From assembly GCF_027925525.1 (NCBI RefSeq), contig NZ_BSDJ01000035.1, positions 19,267 to 83,266 of the forward strand: a DNA stretch of 64,000 nt. The letters are read 5' to 3'. This DNA is from Paenibacillus tyrphae. GTDB taxonomy: Bacteria; Bacillota; Bacilli; Paenibacillales; NBRC-103111. Shown here one piece after another: positions 44,232 through 52,736 of the stretch. Below the pieces are notes generated by a model, which was not told the origin of the DNA, made no database searches, and saw nothing but the letters and a program-made list of their open reading frames with translations. Position 1 is the stretch's first letter. Each line of letters begins with the position of its first letter. The position numbers and the translations under genes are program-made.

Positions 44232-45217
44232 AAGAGCAGGTATTTGTTTCGGCTGTTCTTTATGTGCATAATGAATATGAAACAGTTAGACAAGGGATTA
44301 TTGATTTGGATTTGATTCTAGGAGGTATGTTTCAGTATTACGAAATAGTAGTTGTTAATGATGCTAGTACAGATTTGACACTAGAAAAAATTCGTGAAGT
44401 TTCAAAAGAAGTTAATGGAAATATGATAGTTATTTCTTTGTCACGTAAACATGGTATTGAAAAAGGGATGACAGCAGGATTAATAAAATCTATGGGGGAT
44501 TTTGTATTTGAGTTTGAAACAACTAAATTTGATTTCTCATCAGATATAATCCCAAATCTGTATCGTACGGCTTTGACTGGTTTTGATATAGTGGTTGTTT
44601 CACCATCCACTGGATTGCCATGGACTTCAAAAATGTTTTACAAATTTGTAAATAAGATATCTTACTTGGAATTAGATTTAAGAACAGAAAGCACGAGAGT
44701 TGTTTCACGCCGTGCTTTAAATGCAATGCTAAATCTTAAGGAAAAGGTTCGATATAGAAAAGCACTATATGCATACACCGGCTATTCAAAAAAAGTATTA
44801 ACTTATCAATCTTTAATTAAACAGCATTCTGCAAGATCTGGGATCAATCGTGAAAATATAAGTACTGCATTCGATGTAATTGTATCATTTTCGAATATAG
44901 GCTTGAAACTATCGCATTATCTATCTATAGTATTTTTACTTTTTAGTTTATTTATGGCTGGATATGCTTTGTTCAACTATTTTTTCAATAAAAATATTGT
45001 TGAAGGTTGGACTACCTTAATGATCTTAATCAGTTTCGGTTTTACTGGTCTATTTTTCATTGTTGGGATGTTAGGAGAATATATCTCCAGAATTCTTATC
45101 GAAATTCAAAATCGCCCTTCGTATACTACCCAATCAGTTGATAATTTCAAGCCCCAAAAAGTCAATACAGTTGAAACTTTTAATAACGAGGTTGCGGTAG
45201 GAAAAGAAGCTCATTAA
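44228..45217 (+). CDS. GT2 polyprenyl-phosphate glycosyltransferase (GtrB/ArnC-like) with two C-terminal membrane helices
   Basis: 329 residues, GTG start after a perfect AGGAGG. The GT-A domain (1-210) begins 'VFVSAVLYVHNEYETVRQGI' with 'VVVNDASTDLTLEKI'. The usual DxD aspartates are changed: 'GDFVFEFETTKFDF' replaces the expected 'GD.V..MDADLQ', which is notable. Two membrane helices lie at about 236-262 and 268-292. GtrB/ArnC enzymes load a sugar onto undecaprenyl phosphate on the inner face of the membrane. The missing canonical aspartates may mean a different donor. Confidence 0.78.
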   Translation: MKEQVFVSAVLYVHNEYETVRQGIIDLDLILGGMFQYYEIVVVNDASTDLTLEKIREVSKEVNGNMIVISLSRKHGIEKGMTAGLIKSMGDFVFEFETTKFDFSSDIIPNLYRTALTGFDIVVVSPSTGLPWTSKMFYKFVNKISYLELDLRTESTRVVSRRALNAMLNLKEKVRYRKALYAYTGYSKKVLTYQSLIKQHSARSGINRENISTAFDVIVSFSNIGLKLSHYLSIVFLLFSLFMAGYALFNYFFNKNIVEGWTTLMILISFGFTGLFFIVGMLGEYISRILIEIQNRPSYTTQSVDNFKPQKVNTVETFNNEVAVGKEAH

Positions 45218-45232
45218 AGGGAGGAAGTTGTC

Positions 45233-46003
45233 TTGAAAAGTGCATTGATTGGTTATACTGGGTTTGTCGGTACTACGTTAAGTAATCAAACAACTTTTGA
45301 TGATTACTATAATTCTAAAAATATAGCAGAAATTCAGAATAAACATTACAAAATGGTTATTTGTGCAGGAGCACCTGCTGTAAAATGGAAAGCAAATCAA
45401 GATCCTGTGCAAGATTTAGAAAATATTAATTCGCTAATTTCTCATTTGAAAACCATACAAGCAGATGAGTTTATTTTAATTTCCACTGTTGATGTATACA
45501 AATCACCAAATAATGTTGATGAGAATACTATTATTAATCCCGATGATTTAGATCCTTATGGCAAGCACAGATTTTTCTTAGAACAATTTGTTAGAGAGAA
45601 GTTCGATAACCATTTTATTATCAGATTGCCGGGGTTGTTTGGAAGAGGACTGAAAAAAAACTTTATTTATGATATGATTCATGATAATTGTTTACATTTG
45701 ACCCATCATAAGAGCATTTTCCAGTTTTATGATATGTCTCGCTTATGGAGCGATATAACTTTTGTTAAAAAACAAGGTTTCAAGGTAATTAATTTTTCGA
45801 CAGAGCCTGTTTCAGCAAGTGAGATTGTCGAGAACTGTTTCAATAAAAATTTTAATAATGTAACGGATAAAGCCCCCGTTAATTACAACATGAAAAGTAT
45901 TTATTCTGAGCATTTTAACCTAGGAGAACTTTACATGACCTCAAAAAAAGAAACATATTTTAGGATTCGTGAATTTATTAGAATGGAGACCACAAGCAAA
46001 TGA
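45233..46003 (+). CDS. NAD(P)-dependent epimerase/dehydratase-like (SDR) protein
   Basis: 256 residues from TTG 45233 after GGGAGG. The Rossmann loop is 'IGYTGFVGTTL' (GxxGxxG). The extended-SDR pattern 'VDVYKSPNNVDENT' and 'DPYGKHRFFLEQFV' supplies the catalytic Tyr and Lys (Y-x3-K, read as YGKHR with shifted spacing). It is shorter than typical 300-residue sugar epimerases. It overlaps the next gene by 4 bases and should act on the same sugar nucleotide. Confidence 0.75.
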   Translation: MKSALIGYTGFVGTTLSNQTTFDDYYNSKNIAEIQNKHYKMVICAGAPAVKWKANQDPVQDLENINSLISHLKTIQADEFILISTVDVYKSPNNVDENTIINPDDLDPYGKHRFFLEQFVREKFDNHFIIRLPGLFGRGLKKNFIYDMIHDNCLHLTHHKSIFQFYDMSRLWSDITFVKKQGFKVINFSTEPVSASEIVENCFNKNFNNVTDKAPVNYNMKSIYSEHFNLGELYMTSKKETYFRIREFIRMETTSK

Positions 46004-46800
46004 AATTAGCCATCTCCAACATAGCCTGGGATTTGCAAGAAGAAAAAGAAGTATTGGAAGTGCTAAACGAGTTTGGTATAGTTGGACTAGAAGTAGCCCC
46101 GACTAAAGTTTGCCCCAATCCAGAACAAGCTTCCGATGAAGTATTAAGTAATTATTTAAATTATTGGAATCAGAAAAATATAAAAATTATAGCAATGCAA
46201 TCGTTACTATTTAATAAAGGGAATTTATCTATCTTTGGGGAGGCAAACGACTCAACTCTTGCTTATTTAGAATCCGTCATTTATATGGCTAGTAAGCTTT
46301 CCGCAAAAGCTCTAGTCTTTGGTTCTCCTAAAAACAGAATCGTAGGAAATAAGAATGAAAAATCAGCTAGAGAAGAAGCTACCGTTTTTTTTCGAAAGCT
46401 TGGAGACGCGGCGTACAAAAATGGGGTATATGTATGTATTGAAGCCAATCCTAAAGAATACGGTTGTGACTTTATTACTTCCACGCTTGAAGGTTTACAC
46501 TTTGTCCAAGATGTTGACCATGCAGCAGTTAAATTACAAATAGATACAGGTACTATGTTCGTGAATGATGAAGATCCTATTAAAACATTACAAACATGCT
46601 TACCTTTTGCTGGGCATTTCCACATTAGTGAACCTTTTTTGGAGCAGATAGGAAAAAACAACCATTCAAAGATTGCTAGCTTTCTCAACAAAATAAATTA
46701 TGATGGTTGGGTCTCTATAGAAATGAAAAATAATTTGAATTCAAATAATGTCGGCTCAATAAGATGCGCGTTGGAGTATGTTAAAAAGACGTATATTTAA
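46000..46800 (+). CDS. Sugar phosphate isomerase/epimerase (TIM barrel) family protein
   Basis: 266 residues; ATG overlaps the upstream stop. It belongs to the AP-endonuclease-2-like TIM barrels: 'FGIVGLEVAPTKVC', 'VCIEANPKEYGCDF' (metal Glu), 'LQIDTGTMF' (metal Asp), 'GHFHISEP' (His) and 'YDGWVSIEMK' (Glu). Such enzymes isomerise or epimerise sugars with a divalent metal. Its coupling to the SDR-like and oxidoreductase genes suggests a pathway to an unusual sugar. Confidence 0.82.
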   Translation: MKLAISNIAWDLQEEKEVLEVLNEFGIVGLEVAPTKVCPNPEQASDEVLSNYLNYWNQKNIKIIAMQSLLFNKGNLSIFGEANDSTLAYLESVIYMASKLSAKALVFGSPKNRIVGNKNEKSAREEATVFFRKLGDAAYKNGVYVCIEANPKEYGCDFITSTLEGLHFVQDVDHAAVKLQIDTGTMFVNDEDPIKTLQTCLPFAGHFHISEPFLEQIGKNNHSKIASFLNKINYDGWVSIEMKNNLNSNNVGSIRCALEYVKKTYI

Positions 46801-46824
46801 TTAGAACGGAATGATGAAACATTT

Positions 46825-47658
46825 ATGAGTTATCCAAAAAGTTGGGAAGTCCCTAAACATGAAGTTTTAGAGCTTTGTCCAAAAGCCCACAACTATTGTG
46901 TTTGTATTCCTGTAATTAATGAGGGAGATAAAATCAGAAAGCAGCTAGAAAAACTGAAGCCCTATACTTCTACGGTAGATATTATAATTCTGGATGGCGG
47001 AAGTACAGATAATTCATTAGATCATAAATTCCTTATAGAGCAAAATGTACGTGCATTGATTACCAAGAAGGATAAGGGAAAACTTAGTGCTCAACTTAGA
47101 ATGGGTTTTGCATATGCAATGAATGAAGGCTATGAGGGCGTTATTACAATCGATGGCAATAATAAGGATAGTGTGGAATCTATTCCTTCTTTTATTAAGG
47201 AACTAAAAGAAGGCTATGATTTTATTCAAGGATCTCGGTATGTTTCAGGTGGGAAAGAAATAAATACCCCTTTATCGAGGAAACTTGCCATTAAATTAAT
47301 ACATGCTCCTTATCTTTCATTATTAGCCGGTTATAGATATACAGATACTACAAATGGGTTTCGTGGACATTCTAGAAGGTTAATACTGGATGAAAGATTG
47401 GCAGTTTTCCGTGATATATTTAATACTTACGAGTTGTTAGCTTATTTATCTGTTAAAGCCCCGAGACTAGGCTATAAGACGAAGGAGATTCCGGTTACAA
47501 GGGAATACCCGAAAGGTAAGATTCCAACGAAGATCAGTCCATTAAAAGGAAATCTGCTATTGTTGCAGATATTATTAAATTTGTTATTTAATAAATATGA
47601 TAAAAAAGATAATCTTAAAAACAATCAAAATAAAAACTCAGTAGGAGGAAACACATGA
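46825..47658 (+). CDS. GT2 glycosyltransferase (DPM1-like)
   Basis: 277 residues. The GT-A fold starts 'YCVCIPVINEGDKIRKQLEKL' with 'IIILDGGSTDNS' and the active-site 'GVITIDGNNKDSVESIP', then 'FIQGSRYVSGGKEINTP' as in dolichol/undecaprenyl-phosphate sugar synthases. No long membrane helix is evident at the C-terminus, which ends in an Asn/Lys-rich tail. It is the last AT-rich gene; rmlA starts with a 4-base overlap. Confidence 0.82.
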   Translation: MSYPKSWEVPKHEVLELCPKAHNYCVCIPVINEGDKIRKQLEKLKPYTSTVDIIILDGGSTDNSLDHKFLIEQNVRALITKKDKGKLSAQLRMGFAYAMNEGYEGVITIDGNNKDSVESIPSFIKELKEGYDFIQGSRYVSGGKEINTPLSRKLAIKLIHAPYLSLLAGYRYTDTTNGFRGHSRRLILDERLAVFRDIFNTYELLAYLSVKAPRLGYKTKEIPVTREYPKGKIPTKISPLKGNLLLLQILLNLLFNKYDKKDNLKNNQNKNSVGGNT

Positions 47659-48398
47659 AAGGCATCATACTTGCAGGCGGCACAGGTTCTCGTCTTTACC
47701 CATTAACAAAGGTGACAAACAAACACTTACTTCCTGTAGGAAAATACCCTATGATTTTTCACGCTGTCGCTAAGCTTAAAGAAGCTGACATTCAAGATAT
47801 CCTCGTTGTAACCGGCAAAGATCACATGGGTGACGTCGTAAACCTACTTGGCAGTGGCCGAGAAATGGGTGTAACCTTTACTTACAAAGTCCAAGACGAA
47901 GCGGGTGGAATTGCGCAAGCATTAGACTTGGCTGAGCATTTTGTAGGCGATGATCAAATGGTCGTTATCCTTGGCGATAATGTCTTCTCTGATAGCATCG
48001 CTCCTTATGTACAAAACTTTAAGAACCAGCAAACAGGTGCCAAAATCCTGCTTCAGGAAGTTCATGATCCTAAAAGATACGGAGTACCTGAACTCGATGG
48101 CGATAAAATCGTTTCTATCGAAGAAAAACCGCAGAATCCTAAGAGCAGCTACGCAGTTACCGGAATTTATATGTTTGATAGCTCCGTTTTCGACATCATT
48201 AAAACCCTTAAACCTTCCGGTCGCGGTGAGTTGGAAATAACGGATGTAAATAATGCTTATATCGGTCGCGGTCAACTAACCTATGACGTTCTCCAAGGCT
48301 GGTGGACGGATGCGGGAACACATGCTTCGCTTGCTAAAGCGAATGAATTGGCCCAAGATTTGTTGTTCGGCGAAGAATTCGGTAAGCTAAAATTGTAG
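47655..48398 (+). CDS. rmlA: Glucose-1-phosphate thymidylyltransferase (short RmlA type)
   Basis: 247 residues with GGAGG upstream. 'GIILAGGTGSRLYPLTKVTNKHLLPVGKYP' carries the RmlA nucleotide loop; 'VILGDNVF', 'EEKPQNPKS' and 'WWTDAGTHASL' are conserved. It makes dTDP-glucose, first step to dTDP-L-rhamnose. Base composition rises sharply here compared with the genes upstream. Confidence 0.93.
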   Translation: MKGIILAGGTGSRLYPLTKVTNKHLLPVGKYPMIFHAVAKLKEADIQDILVVTGKDHMGDVVNLLGSGREMGVTFTYKVQDEAGGIAQALDLAEHFVGDDQMVVILGDNVFSDSIAPYVQNFKNQQTGAKILLQEVHDPKRYGVPELDGDKIVSIEEKPQNPKSSYAVTGIYMFDSSVFDIIKTLKPSGRGELEITDVNNAYIGRGQLTYDVLQGWWTDAGTHASLAKANELAQDLLFGEEFGKLKL

Positions 48399-48409
48399 GT
48401 GGGTGACTT

Positions 48410-48958
48410 ATGAACATTATTCCAACAAAACTAGAAGGCGTAGTCATTGTAGAACCAGCAGTATTTGGGGACAACCGTGGCTTTTTCATGGAAAGCTACA
48501 ATGGCGAGAAATTCAAAAAGTTCGGCATTGATCACCAGTTTGTTCAAGATAACCATTCCTTGTCTGTAGAGTCTGGAGTTCTGAGAGGGCTCCATTATCA
48601 ATTGAATCCCAAAGCTCAGACAAAGTTAGTTCGTGTAGCTGCAGGGGCTATTTACGATGTAGCCGTAGATATTCGGAAAGACTCCCCTACCTTCGGACAA
48701 TGGGTTGGAGTCATTTTAAGCGCGGCAAATAAAAGGCAGCTGTTGGTTCCGAAAGGTTTTGCTCATGGTTTCTGTACTTTGGTTCCGAATACGGAAGTGT
48801 TATATAAAGTAGATGAGCTCTACTCGCCGGAGCATGACCGGGGGATTGCGTGGAACGATCCGGCGCTAGGCATCGATTGGCCGACGGCTAATCCGATTTT
48901 ATCCGACAAGGACGGCAAGCATCCTGTTCTTAACGATGCGGAGATTAATTTCGAATAA
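48410..48958 (+). CDS. rmlC: dTDP-4-dehydrorhamnose 3,5-epimerase
   Basis: 182 residues, cupin fold. Signature segments are 'DNRGFFMESYN', 'QDNHSLSVESGVLRGLHYQ' (active-site His), 'AVDIRKDSPTFGQW' and 'PKGFAHGFCTL'. It performs the third dTDP-rhamnose step. Located 11 bases after rmlA. Confidence 0.97.
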   Translation: MNIIPTKLEGVVIVEPAVFGDNRGFFMESYNGEKFKKFGIDHQFVQDNHSLSVESGVLRGLHYQLNPKAQTKLVRVAAGAIYDVAVDIRKDSPTFGQWVGVILSAANKRQLLVPKGFAHGFCTLVPNTEVLYKVDELYSPEHDRGIAWNDPALGIDWPTANPILSDKDGKHPVLNDAEINFE

Positions 48959-48970
48959 CGGAGGCTAATC

Positions 48971-49987
48971 ATGAAAGTATTGGTTACCGGCGGCGCCGGT
49001 TTTATTGGCAGCAACTTTGTTATTTACATGCTTAATAAATACCCGGATTACCAAATTATTAATCTGGATGCCCTGACCTATGCGGGGAATCTGGAGAATC
49101 TGTCGAGCATACAAAATAACCCGAACTATACGTTTGTTAGAGGCGATATTGCGGATGCCCAGCTTGTGGACGAGTTGTTCCACAAGGGGATTGATATTGT
49201 CGTCAATTTCGCCGCGGAATCTCATGTGGACCGCAGTATTCTGGATCCGCAAATCTTTATAAAAACCAACGTCTTGGGCACGCAAGTACTGCTTGATGCT
49301 GCCAAGAAATATGGCGTTACCAAGTTCGTTCAAGTATCTACTGATGAAGTGTATGGTTCCCTGGGCGAAACCGGTCTCTTTATGGAATCGACACCACTGT
49401 CGCCAAATAGCCCTTATTCTGCGAGCAAAGCCGGCGGTGACTTGATCGTTAGGGCTTATCATGAGACCTTCGGGATGAACGTGAATATTACCCGATGCTC
49501 TAACAATTACGGGCCGTATCAATTCCCGGAGAAGTTGATTCCATTAATGATCTCCAATGCTCTTAATGACAAGCAGCTCCCTGTATACGGAGACGGTTTG
49601 AATATTAGAGACTGGTTGTATGTTGAGGATCACTGTAGTGCCATTGATTTGGTCATGCATAACGGAGTTAGCGGTGAAGTGTACAACGTAGGCGGCAATA
49701 ACGAAAGAACGAACATCCAAATTGTAAAAACGATCTTGGAGCAGCTTGGTAAACCGGAGTCTTTAATCACTTACGTTCAAGACCGTCTTGGTCATGATCG
49801 CAGATACGGGATCGATGCGACCAAAATTACGAATGAACTCGGATGGAAGCCGAAGTACCATTTTGAATCAGGAATTAAAGAGACTATCTCTTGGTATTTG
49901 GACAATAAAGAATGGTGGCAGCGAATCCAATCGGGGGCGTATCAAGAATATTACAACAAGCAGTATGCTTCCAGGCTGGGTGTTTAA
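48971..49987 (+). CDS. rmlB: dTDP-glucose 4,6-dehydratase
   Basis: 338 residues. NAD loop 'VTGGAGFIGSNFV', 'FAAESHVDRSI', 'STDEVYGSLGE' and the active-site 'SPYSASKAGGD' are all present. It converts dTDP-glucose to the 4-keto-6-deoxy sugar. Confidence 0.98.
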   Translation: MKVLVTGGAGFIGSNFVIYMLNKYPDYQIINLDALTYAGNLENLSSIQNNPNYTFVRGDIADAQLVDELFHKGIDIVVNFAAESHVDRSILDPQIFIKTNVLGTQVLLDAAKKYGVTKFVQVSTDEVYGSLGETGLFMESTPLSPNSPYSASKAGGDLIVRAYHETFGMNVNITRCSNNYGPYQFPEKLIPLMISNALNDKQLPVYGDGLNIRDWLYVEDHCSAIDLVMHNGVSGEVYNVGGNNERTNIQIVKTILEQLGKPESLITYVQDRLGHDRRYGIDATKITNELGWKPKYHFESGIKETISWYLDNKEWWQRIQSGAYQEYYNKQYASRLGV

Positions 49988-49989
49988 GG

Positions 49990-50841
49990 ATGAAAGTACT
50001 GGTAACCGGCGCAAACGGTCAATTGGGACAAGATGTTGTCGCTTTGTTTCAAAAGCAGCATCAAGTGACGGGCTTAGGGCGTCATGAACTTGATATTACA
50101 AACCTGGAGCAATGCTTGCGACAAGTGGAGCTTGTTCAGCCGGATGTGATCATCCATTGTGCTGCTTATACAGCTGTGGATCAAGCGGAAAGCGACGAGG
50201 ACCAAGCCTACTTGGTCAATGCAGTGGGTACTCGCAATTTGGCAGTAGCTGCGGAGAAGAGCGGGAGCAAGCTTTGTTATATCAGTACGGACTATGTGTT
50301 TGACGGACAAGCGACAGTTCCCTATAAGGAATATGATAATACGAATCCGACCGGGGTTTACGGTAAATCAAAGCGTGCCGGAGAAGCTTTGGTGCAGTCT
50401 TTGAGCTCACGTTATTTTATCGTTCGTACCTCCTGGGTTTATGGGCTTCATGGGAACAACTTTGTTAAAACCATGCTGAAGTTGGCAAAAGACCGGGATC
50501 GCCTCAAGGTAGTCAGCGATCAGGTTGGTTCGCCTACGTTTACAGAAGATTTGGCTGAGTTTCTATTGGCATTAGTTGCAACAGAGAAATACGGTATTTA
50601 CCATGCTTCGAATACCGGTGTTTGTTCGTGGTTTGATTTTGCCAAAGCCATATTTGAAGAGACCGGCGTAAACGTTACAGTGGAGCCTTGCACAACGGAA
50701 GAATTCCCAAGACCGGCCCCACGGCCTAAATTTTCGGTGATGGATCATTTGTCCATTCGTACGAATGGGTTTGAAGATTTGCGTCCTTGGCGGGAAGCGC
50801 TGAAAGACTTCCTGGCTAAATTGGAGCGTTCCTCAATATGA
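49990..50841 (+). CDS. rmlD: dTDP-4-dehydrorhamnose reductase
   Basis: 283 residues from ATG 49990, two bases after rmlB. 'VTGANGQLGQDVV', 'CAAYTAVDQAESD', 'STDYVFDGQ' and 'VYGKSKRAGE' are family marks. It completes dTDP-L-rhamnose. The start overlaps nothing upstream; the next gene overlaps its stop by 4 bases. Confidence 0.97.
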   Translation: MKVLVTGANGQLGQDVVALFQKQHQVTGLGRHELDITNLEQCLRQVELVQPDVIIHCAAYTAVDQAESDEDQAYLVNAVGTRNLAVAAEKSGSKLCYISTDYVFDGQATVPYKEYDNTNPTGVYGKSKRAGEALVQSLSSRYFIVRTSWVYGLHGNNFVKTMLKLAKDRDRLKVVSDQVGSPTFTEDLAEFLLALVATEKYGIYHASNTGVCSWFDFAKAIFEETGVNVTVEPCTTEEFPRPAPRPKFSVMDHLSIRTNGFEDLRPWREALKDFLAKLERSSI

Positions 50842-51788
50842 AAAAGGTTAGCGTTCATATCGTTACCTTTAACAGCGAGCCCTATATTCGAGATTGTCTT
50901 CAGGCGGTACTGCAACAAAATTACCCGATCGATCGTATTATAGTTATAGATAACGATTCACAAGATGGCACGCTGAATGTGGTGCGCGAGTTTGAATCGG
51001 ATCGGTTAACTATTGTATCGAATAAGGTGAATGCGGGTTTTGCCGGAGGCCATAATCAAGCGATTCGCATGGCGGCTAGCGACTATTATTTAGTGCTTAA
51101 TCCGGATGTCACGTTGCATCCGGATTATGTTTATTATCTGGTCCAGCGGATGGAGCGGGATGCCTCGTTAGGAAGTGCCACCGGCAAACTTTTGTTTAAG
51201 CATTCACCGAATGAAATCGACAGCACGGGTCTGCGATTTACCAAGTCTAGAAGAGCCTTCGATCGCGGGGCCGGGCAGGACGCTTCCATGTGGGATGAAG
51301 AGGGAGATGTAATTGGCGTCTCGGGCGCTGCTGCACTGTATTCCAGCAGAATGGTTCGGGATGTCAGTATCGGCGGTGAGTTTTTCGACGAGGATTTCTT
51401 TGCTTACAAGGAAGATGTGGACGTTGCGTGGCGGAGCCGTCTTTTAGGATGGAAGGCCCTGTATTGTCCTGCTGCTGAAGCCTTCCATAACCGCGGTTGG
51501 AAAAAAGGAGCAAGGACGAAAATTCCTTTGCGCGTTCGCAGATTTTCTTATATTAATCGTTATAAAATGATTGTCAAGAACGATCATTGGCTGTACATCT
51601 TAAAACACCTGTTCCCAATTCTGTTCTATGAGCTTGGAAGCATAGCCTACTTCTTCGTTCGGGAGCCGGGAGTTCTTGGGAGCTGGCGTAATTTTTTTTC
51701 TACAATCCAAAGCACTATGCATAAAAGGCGTGTAATCCAAGGAAGACGAAAAGTGAAATTTGAAAATATTTACTGTTATTTTGAATAA
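50838..51788 (+). CDS. GT2 glycosyltransferase, probable rhamnosyltransferase
   Basis: 316 residues. GT-A fold with 'SVHIVTFNSEPYIRDCLQAV', 'IVIDNDSQDGT', 'NAGFAGGHNQAI' and 'YLVLNPDVTLHPDY' as donor/metal site, 'FFDEDFFAYKEDVDVAWR' as acceptor-base motif. This pattern is common in rhamnosyltransferases of the WbbL/RfbF type. ATG overlaps the rmlD stop, tying it to dTDP-rhamnose supply. Confidence 0.88.
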   Translation: MKKVSVHIVTFNSEPYIRDCLQAVLQQNYPIDRIIVIDNDSQDGTLNVVREFESDRLTIVSNKVNAGFAGGHNQAIRMAASDYYLVLNPDVTLHPDYVYYLVQRMERDASLGSATGKLLFKHSPNEIDSTGLRFTKSRRAFDRGAGQDASMWDEEGDVIGVSGAAALYSSRMVRDVSIGGEFFDEDFFAYKEDVDVAWRSRLLGWKALYCPAAEAFHNRGWKKGARTKIPLRVRRFSYINRYKMIVKNDHWLYILKHLFPILFYELGSIAYFFVREPGVLGSWRNFFSTIQSTMHKRRVIQGRRKVKFENIYCYFE

Positions 51789-51803
51789 TGCTACGGATCC
51801 GTC

Positions 51804-51833
51804 ATACTTTTGAAAAGTATTTCATGATATAAT
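51804..51833 (+). promoter_or_regulatory. Palindrome and -10 element before the second GT2 gene
   Basis: ATACTTTT-G-AAAAGTAT (51804-51820) is a perfect 8+8 palindrome, followed 7 bases later by TATAAT (51828-51833). This could be an internal promoter overlapped by a repressor site. The -35 is unclear. Confidence 0.4.
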
Positions 51834-51865
51834 AGGAATACATGTCTGCTTTATGGAGTAAATTT

Positions 51866-52732
51866 ATGGACTTAAGTATTATTATTCTTAATTACAATAC
51901 GCGCGAACTCACCTTGAATTGTTTAAAATCGATTTATTTGTCGGAAACCGACTTTACCTATGAAGTTATCCTCGTCGACAATCATTCCGTGGATGACTCC
52001 GTGGAGGCTATCCGGGCAAACTTTCCGATGGTTCATTTGGTGTGCAATGATGTAAATCTAGGATATTCCAAAGGGAACAATCAAGGGATGAGCCTGGCTA
52101 AAGGGCGGTACGTTCTTTTGCTAAACTCGGACACGGTTGTTCAACCGGACACTTTGCATACGATGATCCAATTCATGGATGAACATGCGAGCATTGGAGC
52201 GGCGGGCTGCAAAGTGGTGCTGCCTGACGGATCGCTGGACAAAGCATGCCGTAGGGGCTTTCCAACTCCTTCCGCTTCTTTTTATTATGCTTTTGGATTT
52301 TCGAAGTTATTTCCAGATAACCCGAAATATAATCAGTATCAGTTAAGCCATCTGGACGAAGATCAAGACTATCCAGTGGACTGCTTGGTCGGTGCATTTA
52401 TGATCGTTCGTAAAGAAGCCATCGATCAAGTGGGGATGCTGGATGAAGAGTTTTTTATGTATGGCGAAGATATCGATTGGTGCTATAGAATAAAACAAGG
52501 TGGATGGGATATTCATTATTACCCGTGCACTCAGATCATTCATTATAAAGGCGCCAGCAGTCGGCGGAAGCCTTTTAAAATCATCTACGAGTTCCACCGC
52601 GCCATGTATTTGTTTCATCAGAAGCATTATCGACAAAAGTACTCTTTTATCGTAAACGGTCTTGTATATGCAGGAATTACAGTGAAGTTATTGTCTTCTT
52701 TATTATTAAATCGGTTTGGATCGGTGAGGTGA
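51866..52732 (+). CDS. GT2 glycosyltransferase, probable rhamnosyltransferase
   Basis: 288 residues from ATG 51866, where GGAG lies 7 bases upstream; ATG 51842 is in frame but lacks a site. 'DLSIIILNYNTRELTLNCL', 'VILVDNHSVDDSVEA', 'NLGYSKGNNQGM' and 'VLLLNSDTVVQPDTL' define the GT-A donor site; 'FFMYGEDIDWCYR' carries the catalytic acidic pair. It probably acts early in chain assembly, next to the initiating transferase. Confidence 0.88.
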   Translation: MDLSIIILNYNTRELTLNCLKSIYLSETDFTYEVILVDNHSVDDSVEAIRANFPMVHLVCNDVNLGYSKGNNQGMSLAKGRYVLLLNSDTVVQPDTLHTMIQFMDEHASIGAAGCKVVLPDGSLDKACRRGFPTPSASFYYAFGFSKLFPDNPKYNQYQLSHLDEDQDYPVDCLVGAFMIVRKEAIDQVGMLDEEFFMYGEDIDWCYRIKQGGWDIHYYPCTQIIHYKGASSRRKPFKIIYEFHRAMYLFHQKHYRQKYSFIVNGLVYAGITVKLLSSLLLNRFGSVR

Positions 52733-52736
52733 GAAA

